From NCBI GenBank assembly GCA_023333565.1, contig JAJKFH010002594.1, positions 682,001 through 746,000 on the forward strand: 64,000 nt of DNA, in the 5' to 3' direction. Under the pieces are notes generated by a model. The model was not told the DNA's origin. It saw nothing but the letters and a program-made list of their open reading frames with translations, and did no database searches. Below are positions 39,902 through 50,897 of this stretch, in pieces; position 1 is the stretch's first letter; each line of letters starts with the position of its first letter. Position numbers and translations under genes: made by a program. Source of the DNA: Puffinus mauretanicus (lineage: Eukaryota; Chordata; Aves; Procellariiformes; Procellariidae).

Positions 39902-41079
39902 CTTTTATTTATCAGGTCTTTTTTTCAGTTGATGTGATGATTCTTTAAGGTTGACAGACACAGTGGCCCCACTACTTTTAGAGGGAAAGAATAAACAGCA
40001 TTAGGTTGTGCCTATGTTAGCAACTTGGTTCAGAGCAGGACCTCAGTTTTGAAGCCCTGACAGTCTGTACTTACTAAGCAAGGGGCTGAGTTCTCAGGCT
40101 GGTTTTAATGCTCTGTCTTGCAGGCTGATCAGACTCAGGGCTTGCTAGCATGGGTGTCTCTGGTAGCTGTCTCAAATTTATGGTCCCTTCAGTGTCCAGC
40201 CACTAAACCTCTTGAGCTACTCTCCAGCTAGTTCAACTTGAAGTTTGTTAGTATCTCAAACAAAAATGAGTGTCTCCAGTAGCTGTTCCAGAAATCTTGT
40301 CCTACTCTCCAGATAGTCTGGCTTGAAACATCGCAAACGGACATACATTTACACACAAAGTGATGATGACAATCACACCGAAAAGTAGCTAGAGATAACA
40401 TTTAATAAGAAAAATAGAACAGGCTGTGATGATCAGGTATAGGGCTTGGTCAGACAAGTGTGCTGACCAGTGTCTGTTTGCACACAGATGGCCCTGTAAA
40501 AAAATAAAATAAGAGTAAAGCAGTCTGTGGAGACTGCAGTAGGACACTGGGCACCTTGCAGGGCTGACAGGAGTTTGGGTGTCTGGAAAGCAGGCAGAGG
40601 CACAGGATGCTCTGGGGAAGTGCTGGGAGCTGCTAAAGTGCTTGCTGGAGGCCTTCTGCCTCTCTAGTGCTGCAAAATTGTGCTCCCAGGCAGCAGCTGG
40701 TGAGCCAGATGTAGGACGAAGAAGAAATTCAGCCAGATGATGAAGGGGTTGATTTCCATAACTCCAGGGTCTAATCAGCCAGCTCTGCCTCCCCTTGCTG
40801 CCTCCCTACCCTTTATCAATTTTTCCCTCTCATCCAACATACAGGAAAGGTCAAAAAGAGCTTTGAAAGTCTAAGGAGACATAATGAGAGTAACAACACC
40901 TGCCTTGAAAGGACGTTGGAGTAAGAGTGGTGGTGGGGAAACAGGCAAACCTTAAAGAGAGGGGGAGAGTATGACATCAACCCTTCAGTCTCACTCTTTT
41001 TTCTTTTATCCTTGGGAAGCTATGCTTTTTCATTTTTTCATTACAGTTACTACTTTACTACTAGAAAAGGCATCGACAT
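39902..41079. other. Unassigned less AT-rich DNA, diverged duplication
   Basis: About 1.2 kb without a recognised gene. Its base composition is less AT-rich than average for the window, and it contains a diverged internal duplication at 40152-40330 annotated separately. It may be an old LTR or other repeat that I cannot name. Confidence 0.45.
40152..40330 (+). repeat. Diverged tandem duplication of about 100 bp
   Basis: The phrase GGGTGTCTCTGGTAGCTGTC at 40152 recurs as GAGTGTCTCCAGTAGCTGTT at 40268. Downstream of each comes CTACTCTCCAG followed by CTAGTTCAACTTGAAG (first copy) or ATAGTCTGGCTTGAAA (second copy). The second copy is shorter by an internal deletion. It is an old local duplication. 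Confidence 0.55.
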
Positions 41080-41292
41080 TCTTCTGGTTTTGGCTGGGAT
41101 AGAGTTAAATTTCTTCCTAGTGCTGTGTTTTGGATTTAGTGTGAGAAGAATGTTGATAACACACTGATGTTTTTAGTTGTTGCTAAGTACCCTCCTAGTC
41201 AAGGACCTTTCAGCTTCCCATACTTTACCAGCACAAGAGGCTGGGAGGGAGCATAGCCGGGACAGCTGGCCAATGGGGTATTCCATACCATG

Positions 41293-41315
41293 TGATGTCA
41301 TGCTCAGTATATGAA
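41293..41315 (+). promoter_or_regulatory. LTR core promoter motifs (CRE-like, TATA)
   Basis: TGATGTCA is followed eight bases later by TATATGAA in the 3' part of the presumed U3 region. The spacing to the polyadenylation signal about 210 bases further on is reasonable for an LTR. Activity is not shown by the sequence. Confidence 0.45.
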
Positions 41316-41412
41316 TGGGAGGCATGGTCCAGGAAGTAGCGATTGCTACTTGGCTATCTGTCAGCGGGTGGTGAGCAATTGCATTGTGCATCACTCACTT
41401 TGTGTATTCTAC

Positions 41413-41454
<42 letters not shown>

Positions 41455-41502
41455 TACTACTACTACTACTACTACTACTATCATCATCATCATCATCATC
41501 AT
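41413..41502 (+). repeat. Compound (ATT)n(ACT)n(ATC)n microsatellite
   Basis: Three trinucleotide tracts follow each other without a break: ATT units (41413-41452), ACT units (to about 41479) and ATC units (to 41502). The tract sits where the LTR family normally has a short ATT run, so it expanded after insertion. It creates a spurious open frame of polytyrosine and polyhistidine. Confidence 0.95.
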
Positions 41503-41601
41503 CTCTTCCTTTTCTGTTCTATTAAACTGTCTTTATCTCAATCCATGAATTTTTACTTTTTTTTTTTTTTTTTTTCCTGATTCTCTCCCCCATCCCACGG
41601 C

Positions 41602-41624
41602 GGGGGTGGGGGGTTGGGGTGGGG
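41602..41624 (+). repeat. G-quadruplex-type motif in the LTR
   Basis: Four G-runs of 5, 6, 4 and 4 bases are separated by loops of one, two and one T (41602-41606, 41608-41613, 41616-41619, 41621-41624). This fits the standard G3+ N1-7 quadruplex pattern with very short loops. It lies about 75 bases after the polyadenylation signal of the LTR. Confidence 0.7.
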
Positions 41625-42033
41625 AGTGAGCGAGCGGCTGTGTGGTGTTTGGCTGCCTGCTGGGCTAAACCACAACATTTAAGCATATTCCTTCTGACAT
41701 ACTCAGCTCACTCCTAGGTATACATTCATAGTCTTCAATAACAACAGAGATTATTCTTGATACAAGAGCATCCTTTCAGGTGATCCAAAGTGCTCGCAGA
41801 GGGTGTGGAGGGCTGCACATACAGCTGGAGCAGGAACTGCTAGAAACTGTTCAATGTGGATAGAAAGGGTCTCCAGAGTCCTTGTAGTGTTTGTGCAGGA
41901 ACAATGCATTAATGTTAAATCTATTGTGTGGGGCCTGCCACCTGGCAATGTGCTTTCCATCTCCACCTTTCGTGGTTAAAATAAGTGTGGACATTTGTTA
42001 ATTGATAGCCTTATGACCCACCAATGAGGGAGT

Positions 42034-42216
42034 ATGCATGAAGGGATATGCATCTCCCAGGATATCCACAGACATTTTCACATTGAATTGGCCTATTATT
42101 TCTTAAGAGAAAATACCGGTGCTTCCAATGATTCTGACGCAGAAATTACAGAAGCCAGGGTCATCAGAAGTCGCTTTGGCCAAGCCCACCAGGATGACTA
42201 TATCCTGGTGATCTAG
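42034..42216 (+). other. Short unassigned coding-like frame
   Basis: A 60-codon frame with a more balanced composition than its neighbours, including phrases such as SNDSDAEITEARVIRSRF and AHQDDYILVI. No family is recognised. No intact start context, splice site or promoter supports a gene. It could be a relic of an old transposon or pseudogene, or simply chance in a less AT-rich patch. Confidence 0.2.
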
Positions 42217-45200
42217 CAAGGCTTGCAAAACAACGGAGTGGTGGACTTTGCAGTTTGTGTAGTCAGAGCAATCCTGGCCTAGGGACCAGAAGAGAATGTA
42301 TACCTGTTTGGGTACCCACAGAGACTAGAGATCTGTAAGACTTCAGCCAAGTTGCCACATAGACTATTTACAGAAAGAGGCTTTAGAGGATGCTGTCAGG
42401 GAACTCAAGCACTGTTTTTGCTCACAAGGGATTTGCCACTCCAACTGGGTAGTCACTGATGGATAGGAGTTGGGGTTTGCAAGGGTTCACTTGGATAGCC
42501 ACTGTCAAACACAGGAATGGGCTCCAAGTCAAGTAAAGGAGTAGCAACAGCTGGTGGCAGAGGGTCTCTGCTGTTTTCTGCTGTACCCAACACGGGATGT
42601 TGACCGTCCCATGTCCCAAGCAAAATGCTTTCCCACTAATCTGACATAGTCTTCTGCCCAGAATCTCAAGTAGACTGGGGCATGACACATGCAGTGGTAG
42701 GGACTCCCAGTAGTTGCTATTTAAGCAGTGGATTTTGTTCTTTTTCTTTATTTGCTTCACTGATCTATTTATTGAAGTAGTTTAGCTGAAACATGAAATA
42801 CAACCTATACTTTTACTTAGAATCAGGGAAATTCCTGACACATGTATTAAGTTTAAATTCAGTAATGGCTATAAAGATTTGAATGGGAACCTTACTATAG
42901 AGCAAAAATGCAGGAGCCTCTAAAACAGATCTCTCAGTTTTAGAGGAATGTGATGCTTCAAACAAGGTGGGTCTATTTTCTTTGTGATGGTTTTGCTCCA
43001 GCCATTAAGAAATGCGCAGAAACCTTCCCAGCAATATGGAAAGAGCTTGAAGAAATAAAGTCCCTTTTCTGCCAAAATAAGGGTTTCTGAGCATCTATTC
43101 TATAAATGAAGAAAGGATTCTTGTATTGTGTCTTGATATTAATAGTTGGTGATTCCACATGCAACTGCATCTGCAGTAAAATCAGGGATAACTGGCAATG
43201 TAGTAGTAAACAAAAAAGAGAGAGAGGGAGATAAGCATTGTCTACGTCTTAATGTTGGCAACTAAATTAGCTGTACTGTATGTATTATAATTAGCAATTT
43301 ATGTCCCATCAATAAAGTATAAGCCTGATTCACATAATTAGAGTAACTAAAAATATTTCATTAATGATGACTGAGGACTTATTCAGTGTGTGAAACATGC
43401 AGCAGTTTTTCAATGAGGTTTTGCCTTTAAAAGTTTAATTCCTTCCATCATTTTTATTCTGTCTTCCCACAGATCTGAAAAAAACACAAGATTTTTAACT
43501 TTATAGTGAAGGAAATTAAAACTCATGATTGCCTTTTATCTAAACTGGGTTAACAATACAGTGTTTCTGTGTTTTAATAATAGATTGAACTGGATGCATT
43601 TAATACTAATGTGTGAGGAGCCAAGATTCCAGTTCAGTTTTAAAATGCAGAAACGGTGTTTTTTCTGATATAAAAAAGCTTCATTTCCCTCTCCTATTGA
43701 GCCATCTTGTGGTTAATAACTGTAATGTACACTTGAATACACACTTTTACCTAACACGATGGGAAAGTTGTCTGCCCAGTGTTGCCCTATGGTTACGTTA
43801 ATAAGAGTTATTATCCTGTACTCTTAGACATTAAAACAATAGGTTTCTTGGAGGGTAAAAAAGACATATTATGCTATGATACATATAAATACAAAATAAG
43901 GTATGAATCAGAGAGAGGAAATTATTGTTCTTTAATTTAAAATAGGTAACTATCAGTACTTCAGTATCAATAAAGAAGTTGTTGTAGTACATTGCAAATG
44001 AGGCCACACATTTTTCGCATAAAGAAAATATATGTTAATAAAACCGCATTTTTCCAGGCATGAGAGCTAAAGCTGGAATATCCTAAACATGTATGGACTC
44101 TCATGAGCAGGGTTTGGGAAACAGATTATAATGTAAATATTAGTCCATTTTCCATGTGTTTTTGTTATTATGGCCATAGTGATGTTAAGTTCTACTATTT
44201 TCTAGGTAGACTTTCCTATTATGTAGAGTGAGAAAATGTTCAGCTGTGTGATGTGAAGCCATTAAGACATAAACAATGAAAGATATTCTTTCCTGCACAA
44301 CAAATATGCTATATTACGCAGGTCACACAAAAGGGAAAGTGACAAGTGATCGCAGCTGTATTATATTATTTATATGGGTTCAGTAAAGGAACCTTCTGGC
44401 AAACAGTAAAAACCCTGAAAATTTTCCATTAAAAGATAGGCAGATCATGCTGTTGAGCATCTTAGAGCTCAGTCATTAGCCAGCATTGAACAAGTCTCAT
44501 TCCTCGTACTAGTGGCTCTGATTAATGGCTAAGCTTCTGAAGCATCATTTTCTCCATCTGCACAGTGTAACTCCACACATTGTGAAGCAGTTCTTCTACA
44601 GATTTTGTAAGCCTTTAACAACATTTGAAATCCATGTGATATCTGGCATAAAATGGATCAGTGGCAATCCTCTGAGGGGAAGAACAGAGCAGTGAATAGA
44701 TTCTCTAGGAGCTCTCTGGAACAGCTGAAATTAAAGAGAGAAGTTTGAAACATTTCACCCTATATTCCCAACTAGCGGACTCAGCTGAAAGACAGATCAC
44801 CATGAGGTAATGCTAGTACTGACAGCAGCTTGTTCAGAGTCCTTGATGAATTATGATTTCTTGCTTAATTTTTTCAAAGGATGCTGACTAGGCAGCTATC
44901 AAAGAGCTTCAACATCCAACATAAAAATTTAATATGTAAGATTTATACTGTTAAGCAGAAAGTAGGAAAAAAAAGAAAGATGAAAACAGGAAGATTTGTG
45001 CCTTACAGAAGACCAAATCTTGCTGGTTAAGTGGGTCCCTGCTGAGGGGAGAAGTGACTTCTGGGAGAAGTGACTCAAAGGAATATTTCTGGTACACCAT
45101 GTATTCATCTTGACAAATTAGTAAGAATTTCCTGAGAAAAGGAAGTCACTGAATTCAGACTCAAGTTTATGAAAGCTGAAAGTGTTCCGATAGTAAATAT

Positions 45201-45292
45201 GGTAAGGAATCTGTAATACTACTAGAAAAGAGGTATGATGCAATACTCAGAATTAAAGACCAGCAAATCAATGCAAGCCAAGTCACTCTGAT

Positions 45293-45332
45293 GTGTGTGT
45301 GTGTTCATGTACATGTTTGTGTGTGTGTGTGT
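45293..45332. repeat. Interrupted (TG)n microsatellite
   Basis: Two TG tracts are separated by about 17 bases (TTCATGTACATGTTTG). It is a decayed dinucleotide repeat. Confidence 0.75.
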
Positions 45333-48300
45333 TAGGTGTCACAAGCACTAGCAGAGTGTTTGTGACAATGACCAAAACCACAACAGCAGCGCAACTGCAC
45401 CTGAGAAAAACTTCATAGAAAAAGCATTTCATTTTTACCATAGTGACTGGACTGAGTCAATCTGAAAAGCAAAAGGGAGGTTTATTAATGGATGCTAATG
45501 ACTGTGGCAGAACATTTCTACTGGTATTGTTAATACTGTAAGAAATGTTGCAGGAATAGGAGAGTAATTTGGTAGAACTCTACTTTTTCAATGGCTCAAC
45601 ACATTTCCTGTAAAAGAGTATATGGATGAAATGTGGGACAACTAAATACACTTTTTAAAGAGACCATTTGTATTATCCTCAGAGATAGAACAACAATGAT
45701 TGGATTAAAAAGACATCAGTGCTTTAGCCTCCTCAGAAGGGTAAAATGTTAGGTGGACAGAGAACCAATGCTACTGAAGAGGAGTCAGGTGACATCTTCC
45801 AAGAAATTCACATCAAGATATTTGCTTGGCTCAGGTGAAACAATGCGACTGAAACAAAGTGACCAAGAGGGGTCATTTAATTCCTCAAGGTGCAGATGAT
45901 TATGTTCAGAAGTTTACTGCACTTTACCAAGCAACAGCGACATCTGAGGCTTTAAAAAAAAGCAGAATAATTGTCTAAATGAAGAGAGAAGGTTTGGATA
46001 GACAGAAGACAGATTACTGCATCTGAAAGCTGTCAAGACTATAGCAGTTAAACAGATTTCTACATTTATTAGAGAAATCAGTGAAGAAGCATGTAAACTG
46101 CAGAAAAAGGAGCAGAAGGGAACTTTGGTATTTCTGTTTTGCTCTGTCAGTATCACAGTCTTTCTTACAGTGTTCTGAGGCAGTGTAAGGCCAGCACTAA
46201 TTTATCAGGAGCGTTGACATCTATCTTACCATCACGTATTCTTCCCTGAGGTTCCCTTGTGTTTTAGTATCCCAGTACTGAACAGGAGCACTTCTGTTTA
46301 AGGTGCCATAGCTCAGGAGAGAGTAGTGAGAGTACAAGGTGGAACATTAGGTAAACCCACATACTTAGATACTGTACAACCATTTTGTACAATGAATGCT
46401 GATTACAATATTTAAAAGGACTACTTCTGAGAGAATATATCGGCTCAAAAGTTACCATTCCATATGCACAAGAGGACTGGAATATTATTGAAAACTCATT
46501 ACTGGGCTCCCACCGAATTTCCCATTTAAAACCCAAACCAAACCAACAACCAACAACAAAAACAAAACCCCCAAACAATTGGATAACTCTAGAACAGGCC
46601 TAAATATAGAGAAGATAGGAAGACTAGGCAGGAGAAGACACCTAGCAATTATGTGAGGTATGTCTCCAACATTTGCTATCACATATGAATATGTGCATTT
46701 GTGCAACTCCATTGCTTTGGAGGGCTTCACCAGCAAATCAGCAGAAGTCCATTCATGCAGTTAAGCCAAATAACTCATCACTGCTTCAGGGCACCGAATA
46801 GCTTAATTTTTTTACAGTTACTTGTGTTTCTGTAGTGTACTTTATTGGTGTAGATGGAAAGTGTAGTAATTAATTTTGGAAAAAAAATGTTGGAAATGGG
46901 AATGACTTACAGCTTTCTTCTGCAATTACAAAAGCATTTAGAAAACAATCTAAGAACATGTTCAAATGTGACATTGCATGACTAGTTTTGATAGATGTGT
47001 ATTTGCATACAGCTGGAAGAGTCCATGTGCTAATGGAGAATTAGCCTTCTCCTGTGTTAGGAAAATATACAAACACTCTGTCATTACTTCATAGTTATCT
47101 GCCCTTCACAGATTAAAATAATATGCTAAAAGAAAGGGTGAAGAGCAGGAAGATTCAGAAAGGGAGAAAAATTTAAAAAACCCTCTTTTAATAAATCCAC
47201 AGTTCTCCAGATCATACTTGACAAGAGGCAGAAGATGACACTTATAACTCCAGTGAAATGACCAGAGAGCAGTTAAAGACACAGATGGTGCAGAACATAT
47301 TTCCTTAAAATTACCTAATAAAACATGTGAAGAAAATCCTCAGTTCATGAAAATTTACAGAACATTTTACTAATATTTTACTGCAGATATAAAACTAATT
47401 CAGTACAAATTAAATTGACTGGAAAAAAAGAACAGTAAAATCTATGGAAGTTTAAGATCAATATAGTAATAAAAAAACAGGGTTAGACAAAGAATGATCA
47501 TTTTCTAGATAAATGTTTCTGTATCTGGGCAGAAAATGTTTTTGTTTCATTATTACCTAAATTATAAAGTGTAATAATCAGTTTGATAATGGATAGGGTA
47601 ATTTTATTACTTTCAAAAATGAGGATGCTCTGGTGGCGATGAGGAATGGGCAGCAGCGGCTGGATGGGTTAGAGCTTCCTGCAGGGGGCAAGCTTGGGCC
47701 ATTTTACCGCCTGTGAGCCTGAGCTGAGCTACTCTGATTTATGAGTGTGTTACACTTCTGGTTCATTTTACTCCATTTTCTCCAATTGTTATTACGACTT
47801 CGCTAAGCAGTTGTTTATCTCAGTAGTCCTGAGCCAATTCTAAATAACTGGGTAACATCCAAAAGAAATACGAAATGCAAACCTTACTAAATCTTAAACC
47901 AGTCTCCAAAAAAATGCGGTAGTGAATCACAACTAAACAGAAAAACAAAAACTATACAAACCCTCTTTAACCCAAGCTCCAAGAACTTTTATATAGTTTT
48001 CCATCATTTTTTTCCACTTAGAATTGTGAACTTTCCAGTGTTCCCTTCTAGAAAGACAAGTCCAAAAATGCCACAAGAAAGCTTTTACAACACTGTATTC
48101 CAAGTATGCTCAAGAAATCTGCAGCTTAATTTGCAGACCCATGAAGACAAAAAACCATCCTGAGTTTCCAAAATAGTTTTGGATGGAAGCGTAGTAAATT
48201 CTTCAGGGTTGTTTACCTCTTAAATACATTGTGCAATATCTATCTTTTGGTACCTTGGTACAGCACACGCATTTTACAACTGAAATGATAATGAACTAAA

Positions 48301-50090
48301 CTGTGAAGTGTGTTCAATGGGATAACTGAAGTTCGAAAATTTTCATTCCAGAGTTTCTCATGATGTCTTAGCATAACAGACACTACATATTTATGAGCCT
48401 TCCTCAAGGTTCACCAGATCTGAAACCTAAAAGTAATTGAAATAAAAATATTATTATTGATATTAGTACTCCAGATTTGACACTAAGCAGTGTTTAATAG
48501 AACATCTTAACGTTCACCAGTCATGCTGGGTAACCAGAAATTTCCCCCTAAACAGAGTCCAAAGTGACTGAGCATTCCCATGTTACCATGTAACATATTC
48601 ATTGGAAGCCTCCCCGCAAAAGTACAAACTGTGGGTATCAGAGGTTTATTCTATTTCAAAGAACACACATGGGATTTTATATTTACATTGTACAAACCTC
48701 AATTTTACAGAAGTGAGCTAGGGTTCTCATGAGAATACACTTTCTTACAAGATTTGTAGCACACCTGGCTTTTCTAGTGAAAACCCAATTAATATTTAAA
48801 AAAAAAAAACAACCTCAAAACACAAACTCCAAGCATTTCTTGTGGGACTTGACTAAATCAAGAATTAAAGAGTCTCAGAAAACTGAAAAGCTGCTAAGTG
48901 TTACCACCATTTTTTGGGACGAAAGGTTTTAATCTAAGTTTAGGAGAGACATAACTATGAAAATTCAACCTGAGGTGTGCACAATCCCTTCCTCCAAGAA
49001 AGTGCATAGAGATTCCTAGCACAGTGTCTGCCTATTAGTCACCATTAGTCATCCTCTTAGTCACCCTTTCTTCTTTTATTAATATAGAAAATTATGTGTC
49101 CTGGAACCATTTGAGAGTTGTACGTAATTCGTCATTCTTTTGGTCTCTGGTGAAAGCAGCAGAAACTCACATCTTTTTTGGGTGAGAGGAAGGGGACCTG
49201 ATACCTCAGAGTAGCTGCAGTGTTTTCTAGAGTGTTGAGCTTTAAGGTCCTGCAGCATTTGACTGGGCTAGCAGGACTGAAGCCACTATAACACCGCACA
49301 GCTTCATGCTGTGAGGGAACTGATAGAAAAGCAGCACCACATTTCTTTCCTGAAGCATTTCTTCTTTCCTGTGAATTCTCACGGAGGATGCCACCACTCA
49401 GGGGGAAAAATACACCAAAACAAGCCTTTCTTCTAGTGCAAATGGAACCAATAAACATGTCATCAAATAGGAAAATGTAATGCGTAAGGAGTATTCTGAA
49501 ATGTCTCACATATTGACTAGGTTAGTCTTCCGTTATCAAATCTTCCTCTGTAAAACCTGTCCCATTTATTCTAAAAGACAATTAAACATAAATGCAGAGA
49601 GCATTTAAGAAAGGTCATTCTTTTTTGATGACTGCTGCCAGCTTATTCTTTCAAGATTTCTTCTTTTTTCCCCTCTCTTTAACCTGTTTTAGAATTTTAA
49701 CTTTGCCTCAAAGTAATAAAAAAAAACCCCAAACCTAAACAACTTATTTTCTTATTTAAAGAATGTTCTTCTACTGTACAAGAGTGTTCAAACAACCAGG
49801 GAAGATTCATGTATTTTTGCACCAGCGCTGATAGCATTATTTAAGTTTATTTTTCATAATTTTAATTATTCTAATTAGAATAGTATTTAATTATTTTTAA
49901 CATAGATCTCCCACACATACCCAAAGATCATCATATGCTTGCCTGTGAAGAGATCAAATCCAAAACCAAGCCAACACAGCAGTAAAACATTTCAAAGCCC
50001 AGCAAACTTCAAATCTTTCAGTATTTCAAAATTCAAAAAAGACCCATTTTATTATTAACTGAACTTACTCTAGAAACCAAGTGTTCTGCT

Positions 50091-50116
50091 CACACGCACA
50101 CACACACACACACACA
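50091..50116. repeat. (CA)n microsatellite
   Basis: About thirteen CA units with a single CG interruption near the start. Confidence 0.85.
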
Positions 50117-50748
50117 ATGACTCAGTTTTCTTAGTAAATAAACAAAGACATAAAAAGTAATTGCTTTCCTTTTTCAAGAAAGGTTGACAAAATGAAAAAA
50201 TAAGTACTGTCAGTTGGATTTGCTCAGAAATCTTTGCCTCAGGTTCACTGGTTCAGGTGGGGATTTACCTTAAAGTGGGCCTGATGATAGTGCTTTGATT
50301 TTTTGCTTACAGAACTAATAAGTGAATACTACTAAGTAAAGAATTAGTTTTCCTAATTAATTAGAATTAGATTAATTAAAGAGAATCTTTAAGATTTCTT
50401 TTTTTTTTCTGGCAAAAGGGAAAAAATTATTGCAACAATTAATCTAACAATCGTGGAAGAGAATTTTTCTGCCAGAAGTGGGAGAAATGTTTTCAAACTG
50501 CTTGTTTTGGAGTGAGATCTGAAAATCTTCACCCCCCTCATCTTTTATAAAGGAGAAAAAAGTCCAAGCAAAGCTGCCGTGCAGAATTTCAATATCATCC
50601 ACTGCCATTTCCTCCTGCCAGAGCCCTTGCACTTCAGTCTATGTAGCTAAATGCTTATCAGACAGAAAGGGATCATAACGTCTCCCTGAAGCACTGACTG
50701 AAGCACTTGGAAGTTAAGAAAAACAGTTTCAATCAAGCAGCAAGAGAC

Positions 50749-50803
50749 TTATGTAAATATGTACCACCCCTTATGTAAATATGTACCACCCCTTATGTAA
50801 ATG
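50749..50803 (+). repeat. 22-bp tandem repeat, 2.5 copies
   Basis: The unit TTATGTAAATATGTACCACC plus CC occurs perfectly at 50749-50770 and 50771-50792, followed by a partial third copy (TTATGTAAATG) to 50803. The array stops about 20 bases before the 3' end of a CR1 insertion. The identical units suggest a recent origin. Confidence 0.9.
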
Positions 50804-50897
50804 ATCCATCCATTGGGCTCCTATATAGAATCATAAAGGTTGGAAAAGACCTCTAAGATCATCGAGTCCAGCCATCAACCCAACACCACCATATCCA

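Larger units (their letters stand above)
41081..41674 (+). mobile_element. Solo LTR, avian ERVL-like, with 5-bp TSD
   Basis: This LTR is related to the one at 31.4 kb and in the same orientation. It spans from about CTTCTGGTTTTGGCTGGGAT to AAACCACA. The exact 5-mer ACATT lies at 41076-41080 and again at 41675-41679, which fits a 5-bp target-site duplication. Landmarks in order are the block TTGATAACACACTGATG near 41153, a CRE-like TGATGTCA at 41293-41300, a TATA-type TATATGAA at 41308-41315, a trinucleotide microsatellite at 41413-41502, the polyadenylation signal ATTAAA at 41521-41526, a T-run, and a G-rich tract near 41600. No gag, pol or env sequence or primer-binding site follows, so it is a recombination-derived solo LTR. 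Exact ends may be off by a few bases. Confidence 0.85.
41680..50748. other. Mainly unique DNA, no gene recognised
   Basis: About 9 kb. The first kilobase (41740-42770) is less AT-rich and gives short protein-like frames on both strands, annotated separately at 42034-42216. The rest is AT-rich with open frames up to 125 codons (49132-49509, - strand) that I cannot assign. Simple repeats are an interrupted TG tract at 45293-45332 and a CA tract at 50091-50116. A 13-base direct repeat GGGAGAAGTGACT lies at 45047-45059 and 45063-45075. No RNA gene or transposon was recognised. Confidence 0.5.

Noticed and set aside
41311..41580. Open frame with polytyrosine and polyhistidine
   Set aside because: It is only the trinucleotide microsatellite of the LTR read as codons.
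31359..41674. Possible provirus bounded by the two LTRs
   Set aside because: The interval holds CR1 elements and unique DNA, no retroviral genes were seen, and each LTR has its own flanking sequence.
49132..49509. 125-codon - strand open frame
   Set aside because: No motif or family resemblance and no supporting context.
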